A stretch of 64,000 nt of DNA, from assembly GCA_014621425.1 (NCBI GenBank), contig JAANBB010000091.1:1-64000 (forward strand), read 5' to 3'. The first letter of the stretch is position 1. Each line of letters begins with the position of its first letter. Under the pieces are notes generated by a model. The model saw only the letters and a program-made list of their open reading frames with translations, was not told the origin of the DNA and ran no database searches. The position numbers and the translations under genes are program-made. Below are positions 23,974 to 36,489 of this stretch, piece by piece. This DNA comes from Cylindrodendrum hubeiense (lineage: Eukaryota; Ascomycota; Sordariomycetes; Hypocreales; Nectriaceae).

Positions 23974-26900
23974 GTTGAAATGGCGTTTACGTTCTCAAGA
24001 CCATGGAGAGGCGACGAGGTGCCGTCGTCGGCAGCGAAGGAATCGCGAGGGCTGGGGCTGGTGGCAAAGGAAGGGACGCGCGTGTTGTTGGAGCTCGAGG
24101 AAGAGAATGTGTCGCAATGAGGGGGCGGCAACGGGATGCAATCGGAAGAGAAGGATTCGAGGTCGTCGAGGGCGAAGGAGAAGCGGCGTCGAGGGGTGAC
24201 GTTGGAGGTGACGATGGAGGAGAGGAAGAAGTTAGGACGGATGGCTGGCGATGGATTGTATTTCCCAAAGGGCAGATCGTGGAGATGACGCTACAGGAAT
24301 ACCCGGAACGGGAGCCGTTAGCTATTGGGGGAGAGCACCAAGAAAGTGGGGAGCTTCGGGACTGGGGGAGCGCACTGGGTGCAGGAATATTTTTTTTTCG
24401 CGCAGGGGCTCTGGGGCTTGGGGTTTCGGGGCGGCTGGCGTCCAATGCGACTGGCGCTGGAGCCATTAGCGGACGCGATGCGTTTGAAGAACCCGCTGGA
24501 AACCCACAGGTGAGGTGCACCGAGATCGGTGAGCCCTGGACAGGCGGTGGACGTGCAGGAGGCGAAGGGAGGGCAAGTATGAAAGCGGAGAAGAATGGCT
24601 GGAAATCAATGCGTACACGGAAATAGTCCAGTTGATCTGTTTCGCGATGTGCGATGTGTGTGCGATGTGGACAAGTGACTGATGGTCAGTCCTGGCCAGC
24701 CCTGGTCAGTCCGGGTGCTGGGCTGATGATGCCCTCGGAGTCCGGAGTTGGGCGGCGGAGGAGCGGAGAACAAGGTCGCCCGAGCAAGGTCGCCCGCAGC
24801 GCTCGGTCGGGACGAGCAGGGGCGGCTCGCAGGGCAGAACGCCTGGGGAGCGTCAACTGTCAATAATAGCGAGGCGCTGAATGGCCTGGCCTTGGGACCG
24901 ATCCTGCCGGGATGGGTGGTCCTAGCGCCGCAAGCACGGTCTCGCTAATGGAAAACAGCGGTCGCGCAGGGCTCAGCCAGAGGCTCCCACACGATGCCAC
25001 GGAGGTCAGAGGGGCCGCGCCAAGTGGCCGCGCAAAGTGGTCGCGACAAGTCGACAAGCCAGCCAGGACGGGCCACGGGACGGACGCGTTGCTGGCACGG
25101 GAGGGCAGGCCGAGGTTCAGAGAGAGAGGGCAGCCCACGGGGTGGGTTTCCGTCAAGTCAGCCGGGCCGGGCCAAGTCGCGTGACCTGCAGTGCGGATGC
25201 GTTCTTGCGTTGCGTTGTATCGTGCTGTAGCCGTGCTGTACCCGTCGTTGATGTCGCTGTCGTGGGGACGAATTGGCGTGTTTGCCGAAGAGACGCGTGC
25301 GGTGCGTCAATGCAATGCGTGCGCGCCCAGATTCAATCAATTGCGAGATGGATCGTGTGAACTCTCAGTAGATGAGCGACAATGCGGCCATGGCTAATCT
25401 TGTACAATTCTCTCTCCCGTTTCTACCCTTCCCCTACCCCCCCGATGAAAAAAACTCGGGTCCTCCCGATTGCCGAACCAGCCTTCGCATCCCATCGAAA
25501 CCGCCGTCACCATCAGATGATGTTTATGAAATCCGGGCCTGTGGGACGACGTCTGCATCAGGTGGTTCGATGTTCGTCCAGTTTTCCGGGGCAGGAAATC
25601 TTGCCCCTCAAAGAACCCAAGATCTTCCCTCATGCAGCCTCTTACGAAAAGACACGGGCCAGCGGCTCCAACCGGGCACCCGGCCGCCGCCTGGCGCGAC
25701 CTGACGTCGCCGACCCTACGTCGCACGTATTGACATTTCGTACCCGAAGCTGGACCCTAATCTAACCCACCACCGGCACTGACGGCCGATGATAAGGTTG
25801 AGAGGGGGATGGCTGTGGGGGACGATGGGGGCCGTTCCGGAAGGGGATCGGAAGCGAAGTCGACGGACGAACTAACGAACTAGCAAACGAACGAGTGAGG
25901 GGAAAAGAGCGAACTAATTATGGTGGTGGGTGGTGGGAGTTGGCAGCGTTCCATCGTCCCAACTCACATGTGGTCTGGTGATATTCGATCATTAATGATG
26001 TGAGGCACCCAAGCACATATTCGGGCTTTCTGAGGTAGGATAAGCACACTGCCACCACAGCCTGCTCGTCGCCGCATCCAGTCGCAGTAGCTCCATCACC
26101 CTGCCCTCCATCACCGTCATGTAAGGCACCGTTTCCGGCGTTGTGCAACAAGCATCTCCCTGTGAGATCCGAGATGCGGGAGTATCGTGACTTGGGTTAG
26201 CAGCTACGGTGGCAAACAGCCGCGGCGGCAACACCAGCACGGCGATGTCGTTTTAGGGTCGTACAGCTTGGTGGGATTTGTGTAGCTGGTAAACTAATCT
26301 CCGACGGCGCTGCTGTGTGTTTCCTCCTGTCATACGCCTTCGCCATCCCACAATGGCAGCATCGCACGTCGGTGTGGGCCTCACCACCAACGACGATGCG
26401 AACCAACCAAGCCCGGGGCTGCCTTTGCAACTTTAGTGCAACGACGGTGCATAGCTTAGGTCTAATCATGCAACGGACGGGCGCCTACAGAGTGCTGCGC
26501 CTTGCGTCGATAGTTACAGATGGGAGTGACATGCACTGCTGTACTGGGCTAGAGAGAGGCATACATCGTCACTGGAGCTTGGAGGTGTGACATGTACAAG
26601 CTATGATTGTGATTGTGGTCGTGGATGACGAGACGGTGAAGGCTCGGTCGTCGGCGAGCCTGCGCCCACCATAGCCCCGCACGCGGCACGCCCAGCAGGC
26701 GTCGATTGATCCAGTTCATGAGACACGGCGGCTAACAAGAGAGTCATCCTGACCCATATCCTCCACCCGTGGCGACTTGGCCTCTCCTCGTGGATGCCAC
26801 GCTGACCGTATCCTCTTTGTCGGTGACGAAACAAAGCCACAGGGCATCAGCTACGTAGGAGGTACCTGAGGACCCAGGCTGGCGGGTGAGCATGGGGGGC

Positions 26901-29447
26901 GCGGGTTGTCGACGTGACATCATCTGGCTCCGGCCATGACCGACATGCCCACGTTGTTTCTGGATTCTGGTCCCGTGGCCACGGCTGCCGCTGGATGAGA
27001 CCTCCAAGAGCTACTGCATAGCACTGTACTCGGACGAAACACGGGCTGTAGGCTGAACGGGACTTGGGCGGTGGCCTCCCAAAGCTCCTGGCCCATGCTT
27101 CGAGGCCCGAGAAGCCAGAAGCTCCCTCCAGCTCCCGCCAGCTCCCTCCCGCTTCTCCACACATCGGTCACAGGGCTAGGTTGACTTGGGATGGGAGCTG
27201 AGCTCGATGCAGCCTTGCACGCTGAGTCTTGTCAGCACGTTCGCGCTGCCCCGACCACACTCCAGCTCGCCTCCCTGTCCATTTCCCCTTCGGCTCCTCT
27301 GCCTCAGACCTGGAACCTGGGGTCCGCAGAGTCCCAAAGCAGCGTGTGCCTGTTTCCGTACCTGTGCCTGTCTGTGCCTGTGCCAGAAACCTGACCAGGG
27401 TTGCAAGGGTTCTCGATGGGCCGCCTTGGACACCCCCCGGGCGGCCTTGGGGCCATCCTGGACCACACTTTGCCAGCCATGGCAAGCCGTGGCCAGCTAG
27501 TGTCAACCGTCGCTGGCCAAAGCAGATCATCACCAAGGGGTGACCTTGCGCAGTGGGCACCGCGTCGCCTGCACCGGTCCCAAAGTTGCGCGCTGCACCG
27601 CATCGCCCCGGAGGTGGATTGACCAAAACGGACAGCTACTCGACGGGTCGGAGGCCCCTGACCTTGTCAGTCAAGTCACCCGCTCGATGGGCAGCCAACC
27701 AGTACGATGCGAGAGCGTTGCCAGAACATTGCCAGAGCCGTCGCCAGAGCCACCCCGGCCCAGCCATCCATCGCCATCCATCCACAGGCCATCCATCCAT
27801 CCACAAGCCATCCATCCACAAAGCCATGCTCGGCGCCGTAGGGGCTGTAGGGGCGTTGTACGTATGGAGTACACTGAGTGGTGGCTGTAGTGGCTGTAGG
27901 GCCCCCCTGGCCGCTGGTGGTCCCCTGCCAGATGCCTCGCTGTGGCTGGCCAGAACCGCCAGATCTCCGCCCAAGTCGGAGTCATCCAGACAACCACCAA
28001 CTCCCCAAGTCACCCACGACACCAAGACCCAAGCACCCAGGCACCCACCATCATGACACTAATACACTATATACGTCCACAGTCCACACACATGTCCACA
28101 CACACTCCCAGTCCCTGTCCCACGTCCCACCAGATGCAAGACCAGCATGCTGCCAGCCATGATGACTGGCATTGGCGCTGGCCCTAGGCCAGGTCCGGCC
28201 CCATGGCAAAGGGCCTAAACCTGTGCGTCACCATCCCAGATCGAATCGTCGACTCTGGACAAGACCAAGGCCGCGGGCAACGCACCAGTCAGGCCCTCTC
28301 GTCGCATCGTGCTGTACCGTGCCGTGCTCCGTACACACGTCAACGGGGTCTCCAGTCCCCGTTTTAGGTCGTGTGTCTGCGTGTGGGCTTGTAAATGGCT
28401 CCCCCCATGTGCAGCGGAGGCGGCGGCGAACTCGAGGAAATCGTCGTCGTGGATGCCGAAGCCCACCTCTCCTCTTCTGCGAGCGCCTAGACAGCTAGAC
28501 ACCCCAGAGAGCCATCCTCCTTCTCCGCCCTTTGCGCAGTTGGCTCGCTGGCCGCCCTGTCCTCCGTCACCCACGCTGTCGGGTCCGACTGTCGGCCATC
28601 CCTTGTCCCAAGCAAGCCATGATGACGCTGTGCCGGTAAAAGCCAGCCATGGCCCGTTGCAGCCCACGATCCTCCTGGCTTCTGCACCGAGATCTTGTTC
28701 GACCACACCCTCCCATACTCCCCCATCGTCCTGCCACATACGCAGGCAAGACGTACATGCCCACGCATACATCCTGCAGCACATTACCGTACATGCCCTT
28801 GTCTGCCGCTGGTCATCGCGCCGTATCGCATCACTACGCATCCAAGCCCCGTCGCCTCAGTCGCCTTACATTCAACTGGCCGGGACCAGAAGGCGACGAT
28901 AGACTCTGACAAGCGAGGCCAGTTAGGGTCGCTACCCGGACGCCTCTTTTCAACCTTGACTCTCCTCCTCCGTCTCCGTCTCCTCATCATCCTCATCATC
29001 CTCCTCATCACCCTCCTGGCCCCTCCTCCTATTCACCTCCTACTCAACTCTATTGTTCCACTTCCGCCAGCTCCTTGAAAAGAGGCCCGCATACGCAGCC
29101 GACTACGCAGCCGCAGCCAACCCAAACCTAGACCTGCCCAGACCAAGGCGCAGAAACAAACCAGCAGCGGACAAATGCAAACGCAAACACTGATGCAGAT
29201 TCCCGCGAGCTTTACTCCTCCCCCATCTCCTACTCCATCCTCCTCCTCCTCTTCCTCCTCTCCAATCCTCGCCGACTCATTAGACCATCCCCCATCACTC
29301 TCCCTCCTCGCCTCTAATATCGAATCATCCTCCTCCACTTCCACCCACTCTCCCCTCTGTTCTCTCGCCCACCCCGCCGACGTGAGACATCCGGTGGCTT
29401 GGCCGTGCCTTGCAGCGACCTGCAGGACCAAGGCAAGGCCTCCAATC
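23974..29447. other. 5.5-kb divergent intergenic region between mdm34 and ipk1
   Basis: No recognisable gene. Open frames of 100-208 codons occur on both strands with biased composition and mutual overlap. The last 500 bp before ipk1 are strongly C/T-rich (TCCTCC-type tracts around 29000 and 29240), typical of a fungal promoter and 5' leader. Confidence 0.55.
27767..27826. repeat. CCAT-rich tetramer tract
   Basis: Imperfect repeats of CCAT(C)/CCACA; low complexity in noncoding DNA. Confidence 0.7.
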
Positions 29448-31130
29448 ATGTCGGCACTGTCAGTGTCTGATGGCCAGCTTACGCCCTCCGAAACGGACAC
29501 TGATATCCTTCTCACCCATGGCCCGTATTACGAAGATGACCTCTGGCCAACTGCTCAGGATGTCGCCGAAATGGCTATTATGCTCAACGGGAGCGCGGCA
29601 CCTCTTTCTTGGGACCGACACGCCCTGAAGAGACTCCCAAGGGGTGCTCGACCCGTCAAGCTGGTCGGCGAGGGCGCTGCAAACGCCGTCTTTGAACTGG
29701 CTCTACCTGAGGGTTACCCTCCAGCGGCGTCCGAGTTCAAAGGTTTGTGTTTTACTCTTATTTTTACAACATTTCATCTGGGCTGACCATGGATCGATTT
29801 AGGCTGGCTTCTCCGCGTTGCCAAAACCCCTGCCAACGGGGCCCCTCCGAGATACAACTACTTGAAACAGCAAGAATTCTATGCCGGCAAAGTAAAATCA
29901 CACCTCAAGAATCATGTCATTCAACAGGAACTTGTTGTCGTCCGTGACTCCAACATCGTGTATGAGCTAAACGCCTTTCTCCGACGGATGGACCATCAAC
30001 GCAAGGAGAAGTTCCGGGGCTCCTTTATCGCGCAGACTAATTGGGGGTTACTAGTGGAGGACATGCGGCCAGCAGGTAAGGGATCCCAAAACCCCTCAGG
30101 ACTTCCTAGCTCACCAGAGTGTGCAGATCCCACAAAGAGCATCCTCATCGAGTTCAAGCCCAAATGGCTCAACCAATCTCCCACAGCTCCCTCTGGGGCT
30201 ATCCGGTGCAGGCAATGCGCCATGGAGCTCTACAACTTTATCAAGGACCCAAACCTCACCAGATCGGTTCCAGAAACGAAGTCGTGTCCCTTGGTCCTTG
30301 ACAATCCCGATGCCCCGCTCGACATTAGCTCCCCCTTTCGAATCGCCCCCCAGCTGGCCAAGTTTGGCAACTCGACAATCCTATCGAGCCTCTACAGCGC
30401 AGCCAATCACCAGGTGATACAGGACCTACGGGAGGTGCAAAAGCTCGCAGATCCAAACGGTCCCCTGAACGCTTTGAAGGACGACCCCATGTTTAACTTC
30501 GCCATGACCATCCGCGACTGCACCTGTTTCGTCCAAATATTCCCCGACAAAGCCCATCCCGGTCCCGAAGGCCCCCTCCGGGTCCGCCTCGGCGACTTTG
30601 ACTTCAAGGATACTTCTGTCAAGTTCGAGCGGTGGCAAACAGCCGAGAAAAACCTCATCTCTTCAGGATGCTACACTGCCGATTGGATCCTCTGCGATGG
30701 GAAATACTACCATCCGCCAACCATGTGCCTCCTTGAATGGACTCGGCGTGAGGGGCAGCCGCTGCACATCATAAATATCCAGGACAAGACTCGCCGCGAG
30801 CCCGGCTTGTCCGATGCCTGGCGCGAATTCCTCGGCCCTCTGGAATCCAAGGGGACCATCCGCAACCTTCGCTCGCACCCTGCGATGCTGAAAGTAATGC
30901 TCCAACGTTTCAGCAAAGACAGCCCGAAAGCGAAGGTTTGTCCATATAGGACCAAGCCCTTGTAAGCCCCCCGCCCCCAACATTCCAACTAGGGCACCCC
31001 TGCTGACACATTACAGGGCTTTACCAGACCGGTGGTAGAACGCCGCAAACTGCTAGCAATTTCATGGTTTCTTCTCAGTCAGGGTACAAGGACGGGCGGG
31101 GCATTCAAGCATGACTACAGCGTTGGTTGA
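29448..31130 (+). CDS. ipk1: Inositol-pentakisphosphate 2-kinase (Ipk1)
   Basis: Proposed exons: 29448-29742, 29803-30075, 30127-30935 and 31017-31130, giving 496 residues. Family hallmarks are KLVGEGAANAVFEL (N-lobe glycine-rich loop), WGLLVEDMRP, the catalytic ILIEFKPKWLNQSP followed by RCRQCAM (zinc-coordinating Cys), and RVRLGDFDFKD (metal-binding Asp). The enzyme phosphorylates the 2-position of inositol pentakisphosphate to make InsP6, which serves mRNA export and phosphate signalling. Two introns are judgement calls. 30076-30126 is 51 bp and in frame, so retention adds 17 residues. 30936-31016 has donor GTTTGT and a textbook branch/acceptor, but reading through gives a short alternative C-terminus ending at 30965. 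An upstream in-frame ATG at 29175 adds a Ser/Pro-rich stretch and is not preferred. Confidence 0.88.
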
Positions 31131-31380
31131 TTTATTTACATTTGGTGCATTACGGATAGGCGGCATGGTATGCATAGCGTGGGTTGGGATTTGGGTTGGT
31201 TACATATCACGGCGGTTGCATATTCTGGACAGCATTTATACGGGTTTAAATCATGACATCCATTTCTGACTCCCATGCAAGACCCGGCTCGAGACGTGCT
31301 TATGTCTAATAATGTCTAGTACTCGTAAATATCTCAAAAACGCCAACCATAATATCCATCTAAGAAATTCGCTTTGCTGT

Positions 31381-32816
31381 CTAAAGATCCGATATCGTAA
31401 AGCTCAGAAGACTGCCACACGTCAGGCCTGACACTAGACAGAGGCCCATGAAGCCGCCAGCAGCCTCGCGCTCTCCCTCCTCGACCCACTCGCCTGACGC
31501 CATCATGCAGCTGGAGCCAAGCCAGCCGTTGGTCACGCCAAAGGCTATTTGAACAACGAAGAGGTAGAAGAAATCGCTGGGAACGACAGCACCTCGACCG
31601 CCAATGTTACAGAGGAGGTAGAGGGGAAGGATGCCGACGCGGGCGACGGAGAGGGCGAAGAGTGCAAAGGGCCGATGCTGAAGGGAGAAGGGCAGGATGG
31701 TGGACATGCGACCGCAGAAATCACCGAGGTTCCAGAAGAAGAATCCGAGCGGGATGAAAGCCGAGGGATGAAAGAGCAGACCGCTATCCTCTTGTACAGA
31801 GTGGATCTTGGTCGTAAAGACGGGGAAGAACATAGTGGCAGTAAAAGTAGTTGCGACACCGGCAGCGAGCCAGTGGAGCTTAAGGAAAAGGTGCCACATG
31901 GAGGAGCCCTTGCGGGCAGCACGCTCGGCATCCTCAATGCTCTGCATAGACTCAGCCATCTGTTCAACCATGCGGTTCTCAATAATGTGGTTGTGACGCC
32001 GCACCAAGGGGATGAAGGCGAAGAGGGCGACCACGGAGACGACCACAGCTGTGAGGAAGTAGACAAAGGCCGAGGACGAGCCATCAGACGGGGACGGCGC
32101 GTCGTCCGAGCCCTTCTCCTCGACGGGAGGGAACACGAGGACAGTCATGACCTGGGCGATCGGGGGCAGAACACCAGCGACACCCTGGCCGGCCATGATG
32201 GCCTGGATGTACTCGGGGCGACCGAAACTAGCGGCAAAGGCAAAGGCACCGTTCTGGATGAGCCCAGCAGCCCAAGCGGTACCGGCCACGATGATGAGGA
32301 GGAAGGTAAGGTATGTGGCGGGCGACACGCTGAGGAACATGACGGTTGAGGCTGTCAACAGGGCGAAGGTGACGACATTGATGATCAGGGCGAGATTGAT
32401 GCGGAAGGGATACGAAGCCGTGACTTGGATGTTGGTGAGGATAATCATGGCACCGAGGTTGGTCACGGTCGAGACGGCCTGGATAGTCGACTGGAAGTTG
32501 CCATGGATCCATTCATCACCGGTGAAGCGGGTAGCGAAGTAGGGAGCTGCTGCAAGAAACATGTTCCTAGTGAAGGGTTAGTAGATGCCTCCATGTACGA
32601 CGGCCAAAGAGGCCAAGGAGCGACGTACCAGGCCCAGAGCATCGCCATGCCGAGCAGGGCAAAGACACCATACTCCATCCACGAGAACGGTAGTTCATGC
32701 TGGCCCTGGAGGATGGCAGATCCATCGAGGGCGGTGGGTTCCTCGTTGCCGGTGAGAGGTGCATACTCGGATGCGGTCGACAGGCGACGGGTGAGGGCCC
32801 TCCGAATTCGCTCCAT
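31381..32816 (-). CDS. Equilibrative nucleoside transporter (ENT, Fun26-like)
   Basis: Exons 32629-32816 and 31381-32566 join in phase to 457 residues. About ten to eleven hydrophobic segments are visible. ENT markers include the first helix ending MLWAWNMFLAAAPYF, FRINLALIINVVTFALL, QNGAFAFAASF, YIQAIMAGQGVAGVLPP and the C-terminal FFFWNLGDFCGRMSTI with the Gly-Asp and Arg residues typical of helix 8. Such proteins move nucleosides or nucleobases down their gradient; yeast Fun26 acts at the vacuolar membrane. The N-terminal cytosolic segment carries SEYAPLTGNEEPTALDG, resembling the acidic/dileucine-type sorting region of the family, so an endomembrane location is plausible. The intron is 62 bp. 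Convergent with ipk1, about 250 bp apart. Confidence 0.93.
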
Positions 32817-34111
32817 GACGTCTTCTTATCGTGTTATCTCGTTCGTGGTTGATGGGTGTTGTTGAGGGTGCAGCCTGAGAACAATTGCACGTCGGGCTCG
32901 AAGACTCAGCCGGCGAGGCGCACGTTGGATGCGTGGCCAGGGAACCGTTATAACTCGCTTCGCTGCGGTCTATGTCATGGATGGCGGGCGGGCGTGCGTC
33001 GCGTGCTCCTCGATCGTCCTGGCTCAGGGTGTGTCGTCCTCGTTCGCTACCCACAGCGTCGGGACCGACGCTACTCGTCCGTAATGCAACCTTGGTCGTT
33101 GGTCGGAGGCTTCGGAGGTTTCGGGAGCGACGCTGGCGAGATTGTGGGGGAACAGATGACGGAGGAGAGATGCCAATGTACGACACGGTCCAGGCAGATT
33201 GATTGCCGAGCGATAAGGTCGAGGTCCGGGGTCGGATGGCGCCTTGGCCGGCGGCGGTGGCAGGGGCAGGAGCCCGCGGCGGCTTGCCCCGTGCCTTCCT
33301 CATGCCCGCCTCATGGCTCGAAATAGGGCTCATGTGCTCGAGTCAGGCGGCATTTAGGCTGGCGGCGCGCTAAAACGGCGGCCCGATGCCCAGCTGAACC
33401 AACGCCTCCGCTGTACGTAGTACTCACTGGATCACGCTACCAATACATCGATCGGATGGAGTCCTTTGCTTCAACCAGGCTGTAAGTTAGAGATCCTCCA
33501 TCAATTCGTTCATCTCAAGTACTATCAGAGTCTCTGTCTCATGACCTAATACAGCATTCCCCTTCGTCCTACAGTTTCGGGAGCAGCGTCTCAAAATCCC
33601 TTGTAGCGATCGACGCAGTGCCAACGCTCCCGCCTGTCCCCAAGTGTTACACAGCATTGCTGCAGTCAATACACACCAATGCCGTCATGAAAGCCCCCCT
33701 CCAATATCCACTCTCAACAGGCCCATCCTCGTGAGAACTATCTCGATTCCCATCTAGAGCGCCTTAACAATAGACCCTCTTTGAGCTATTTTCCTGCCCT
33801 CATGTAGCTCCTCTTTCTTGTCCAAACGGGGAATTACCCGTGAGGCCCGTTCTGCGACCTCCACGTGAGGGACAAGGGATGCAATGCACGCATGTCGTGC
33901 AGTCTTTATATAATCGATTTCTCGCTGTAAATGGGGTGTTTTAGCGTCTATTAAGGTTCATCCGAGTCTCAACGGGAGCTCGAGGAGAGGAAAGGTGTGC
34001 AGGAGGCTGCTAGATCATGACATCAAGAATCATTCAGCTAAAACTATGTAAAAGCCCTACCACGCAACGGCTGAAGCTATCGAAATGCAGACACTGCAGA
34101 ATTTGACTTAT
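32817..34111. other. Intergenic region between ENT start and catalase end
   Basis: 1.3 kb containing the promoter of the transporter and the 3' region of the catalase. No gene seen. Confidence 0.6.
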
Positions 34112-36489
34112 TTACTTATCCAAGGGGAATCGGTCCGTAAACTTGAACGTTGCCAGTCCGTCCTTGAGATCCTCCACAATCGCGTCAACATTAGTCTCAA
34201 AGTAAACACCATCGCCGTTGCTAACGCCGGCCACCTTGGCCACAGACTTGGCGCTTCCGAGGAATCCCACCGGCTTGCCCCAGTTGTAACCGTCCGTGAC
34301 GATCTGGGCGGGCCTCCCATTTGGGTATAGGGTCGACTTCTTTGTGAAGACCGACTCGGCGCCCGCGGCGACGACGATAGCGTCGAAGCCAACGGCCTCT
34401 GCAGCTGAGTAGGTGGCACCGACGTCATCCGTGAGAACCTGGCCGACGATCGTGACAACCAAATCCAAGGCCTCGAGGGATTTCTTGAGAGACTTGGCCT
34501 GCTCAATCGACTTGTCCGAATCAGTCGACGCCAGGATGCCAACCGTCAACGTTGCAATGCTTGGCAGTTTAGTCCCAAAGATGGAGATGCCTGCCGTAGT
34601 GTTGTCGTGATAGTAGGTCGAGTCAGCAGCAGGGGCTTCTATACCCAGAACCTTGCTCACCCTGACGGCAATGTCATGGCTGACCTTGTTCAGCTGCTTG
34701 AGAACGTTCTTCTTGACATCCTCAGACACCAGATGGCTAGTCTCGAAGCGAATTGCGTTGATGAGGAACTGCTGCTCCGCCTTGGTAAGGGAGTTGTAGA
34801 ACAGGCGAGGCTGGCTCCAGTGGTCGGAGAAGGTGGAAGATCTGGCGCGCAGGAGATTGCCCGAGACCTTTCGGTTGGGGGCAGTGAAGAAGCCCTTGCC
34901 CTGAGTCTGGTTGGCTTGGACGGGATTGCCTTTGTTGAGAGTGTTGGGAGAATCTAAAATGCATCAGCGCCATCCATATTCCGGAGGATGTGGTTTGACT
35001 CTTACACGCCGCAGTGTTCTTGTGGATGAAGTTCTGGCCAGCTCCGTCCCGGTTGTTGTTGTGGATAGGAGCGACAGGTCGGTTGATAGGGAGCTGCTCA
35101 AAGTTGGGCCCACCATGGCGATTAAGCTGAGTGTCGAGGTATGAGAAGATGCGGCCCTGCAGCAGAGGGTCCTCAGTGAAGTCGATACCGCGGACAATGT
35201 GGCCAGGTTGGAACTAGGGCGGGTTAGTTTGCCTTGCTATATGTCTGGCAGACAACGTACCATAATCTGTTCCGTCTCGGCAAAGTAGTTGACCGGGTTC
35301 GCATCCAGCTTCATGATACCAAGAGGCTGTAGAGGGACGTATTCCTCAGGGATGATCTTAGTAGGGTCCAAGACATCGAATCCAAAGGACAGAGCCTGGT
35401 CTTCGTCGAAGATCTGGGCGTTGAGCTCCCACTCGGGGCCATTTCCAGACTCGATTGCGTTCCAAAGGTCGGAGCGATGGTAGTCGGCGTTTTTGCCAGC
35501 AATATGCTGCGCTTCATCCCACACCAGACTAGCCTTACCTTGTTTCGTCTTCCAGTGCCACTTGACGAACTTGGTGTCACCATCATCGGTCACCAAGCGG
35601 AAGGTGTGTACGCCAAAGCCATCCTAACATGTCAGCTTGGGTTCAATCGAGGATCAATACTCTTACCATGTGACGAAAGCTTCGAGGAATGCCATTACCG
35701 GCCATGGCCCAGAATAGAGTGTGCAAGGTCGTGGTCTGCTGGCTGAAAAAGTCCCACGCCGAGTCATGAGCGGTAGCAGCTTGAGGAATCTCATTGTCAG
35801 GGGACGGTTTGACGGAGTGGATGAGGTCAGGGAACTGGATAGCATCCTGGATGAAGAATACGGGAATGTTGTTTCCAACAATGTCAAAGTTGCCTTCATC
35901 GGTGTAGCTGTGATGGTGAGCACACTGTTTGTTGTTTCACAAGGGGCTGACTTACAACCGAGTCGCAAAGCCATGGACATCGCGCGCCGTGTCAGCGCTA
36001 CCCCTTGATCCAGCTACAGTTGAGAAGCGCACAAACGTAGGAGTGGTCTTGCCCTTGGAGCCGAGGAACGAGGCCGCAGTAACGTTGCTATAGTCACCGT
36101 AGCTCGTAAATGTTCCATATGCACCCGCGCCACGGGCATGAACAGCCCGCTCGGGAACCTGCAGAAGTAGTCAGTATCACAGCATTCTCGTCCGATGCAG
36201 TGTAACATACACGCTCATGGTCAAAGTGGGTAATCTTCTGGCGGAAGATGAAGTCTTCCAGCAGGGTAGGTCCTCGTTCTCCAGCCTTGAGGCTTTCTTG
36301 GTCCTCAATTGGACCGCCAACATCAGAGCTCAAGTATCCCTCGCTGTCATCGACCTCAAACTCGGTCACATGTTGGCGAGAGCTCTCTTCGTCTCTGGCT
36401 GCTAGATTAGCTGGGTCAGCATAAGGACATTGTCCAGCGACCAGATTGGCCAAGCCAATTGAGGTAAAAAGAAGGGCAGAGGAAAGCAT
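34112..36489 (-). CDS. Secreted large-subunit catalase with C-terminal DJ-1/GATase-like domain
   Basis: Six exons (36211-36489, 35956-36158, 35667-35907, 35261-35623, 35006-35213, 34112-34953) give 711 residues, the usual size for large-subunit catalases. A signal peptide is present ([20 protein letters not shown]). Clade motifs: [15 protein letters not shown] with catalytic His100, [14 protein letters not shown], the DIVGNN distal-Asn region, and [12 protein letters not shown] with proximal haem ligand Tyr387. The C-terminal 180 residues form the class I glutamine-amidotransferase-like fold ([20 protein letters not shown]). It decomposes hydrogen peroxide outside the cell or in the wall; Aspergillus catB and Neurospora cat-3 are the comparable group. 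A candidate TATA element lies about 115 bp upstream. All five introns are 47-84 bp with standard signals. Confidence 0.96.

Noticed and set aside
23987..24520. 177-codon frame upstream of mdm34
   Set aside because: Pro/Ser-rich, lies in the leader/promoter of mdm34 and has no domain.
28215..28841. 208-codon minus-strand frame
   Set aside because: Trp/Gly/Arg-rich, overlaps other long frames, no family match or intron signals.
31549..32349. 266-codon plus-strand frame opposite the nucleoside transporter
   Set aside because: Antisense shadow of a clearly recognised membrane protein.
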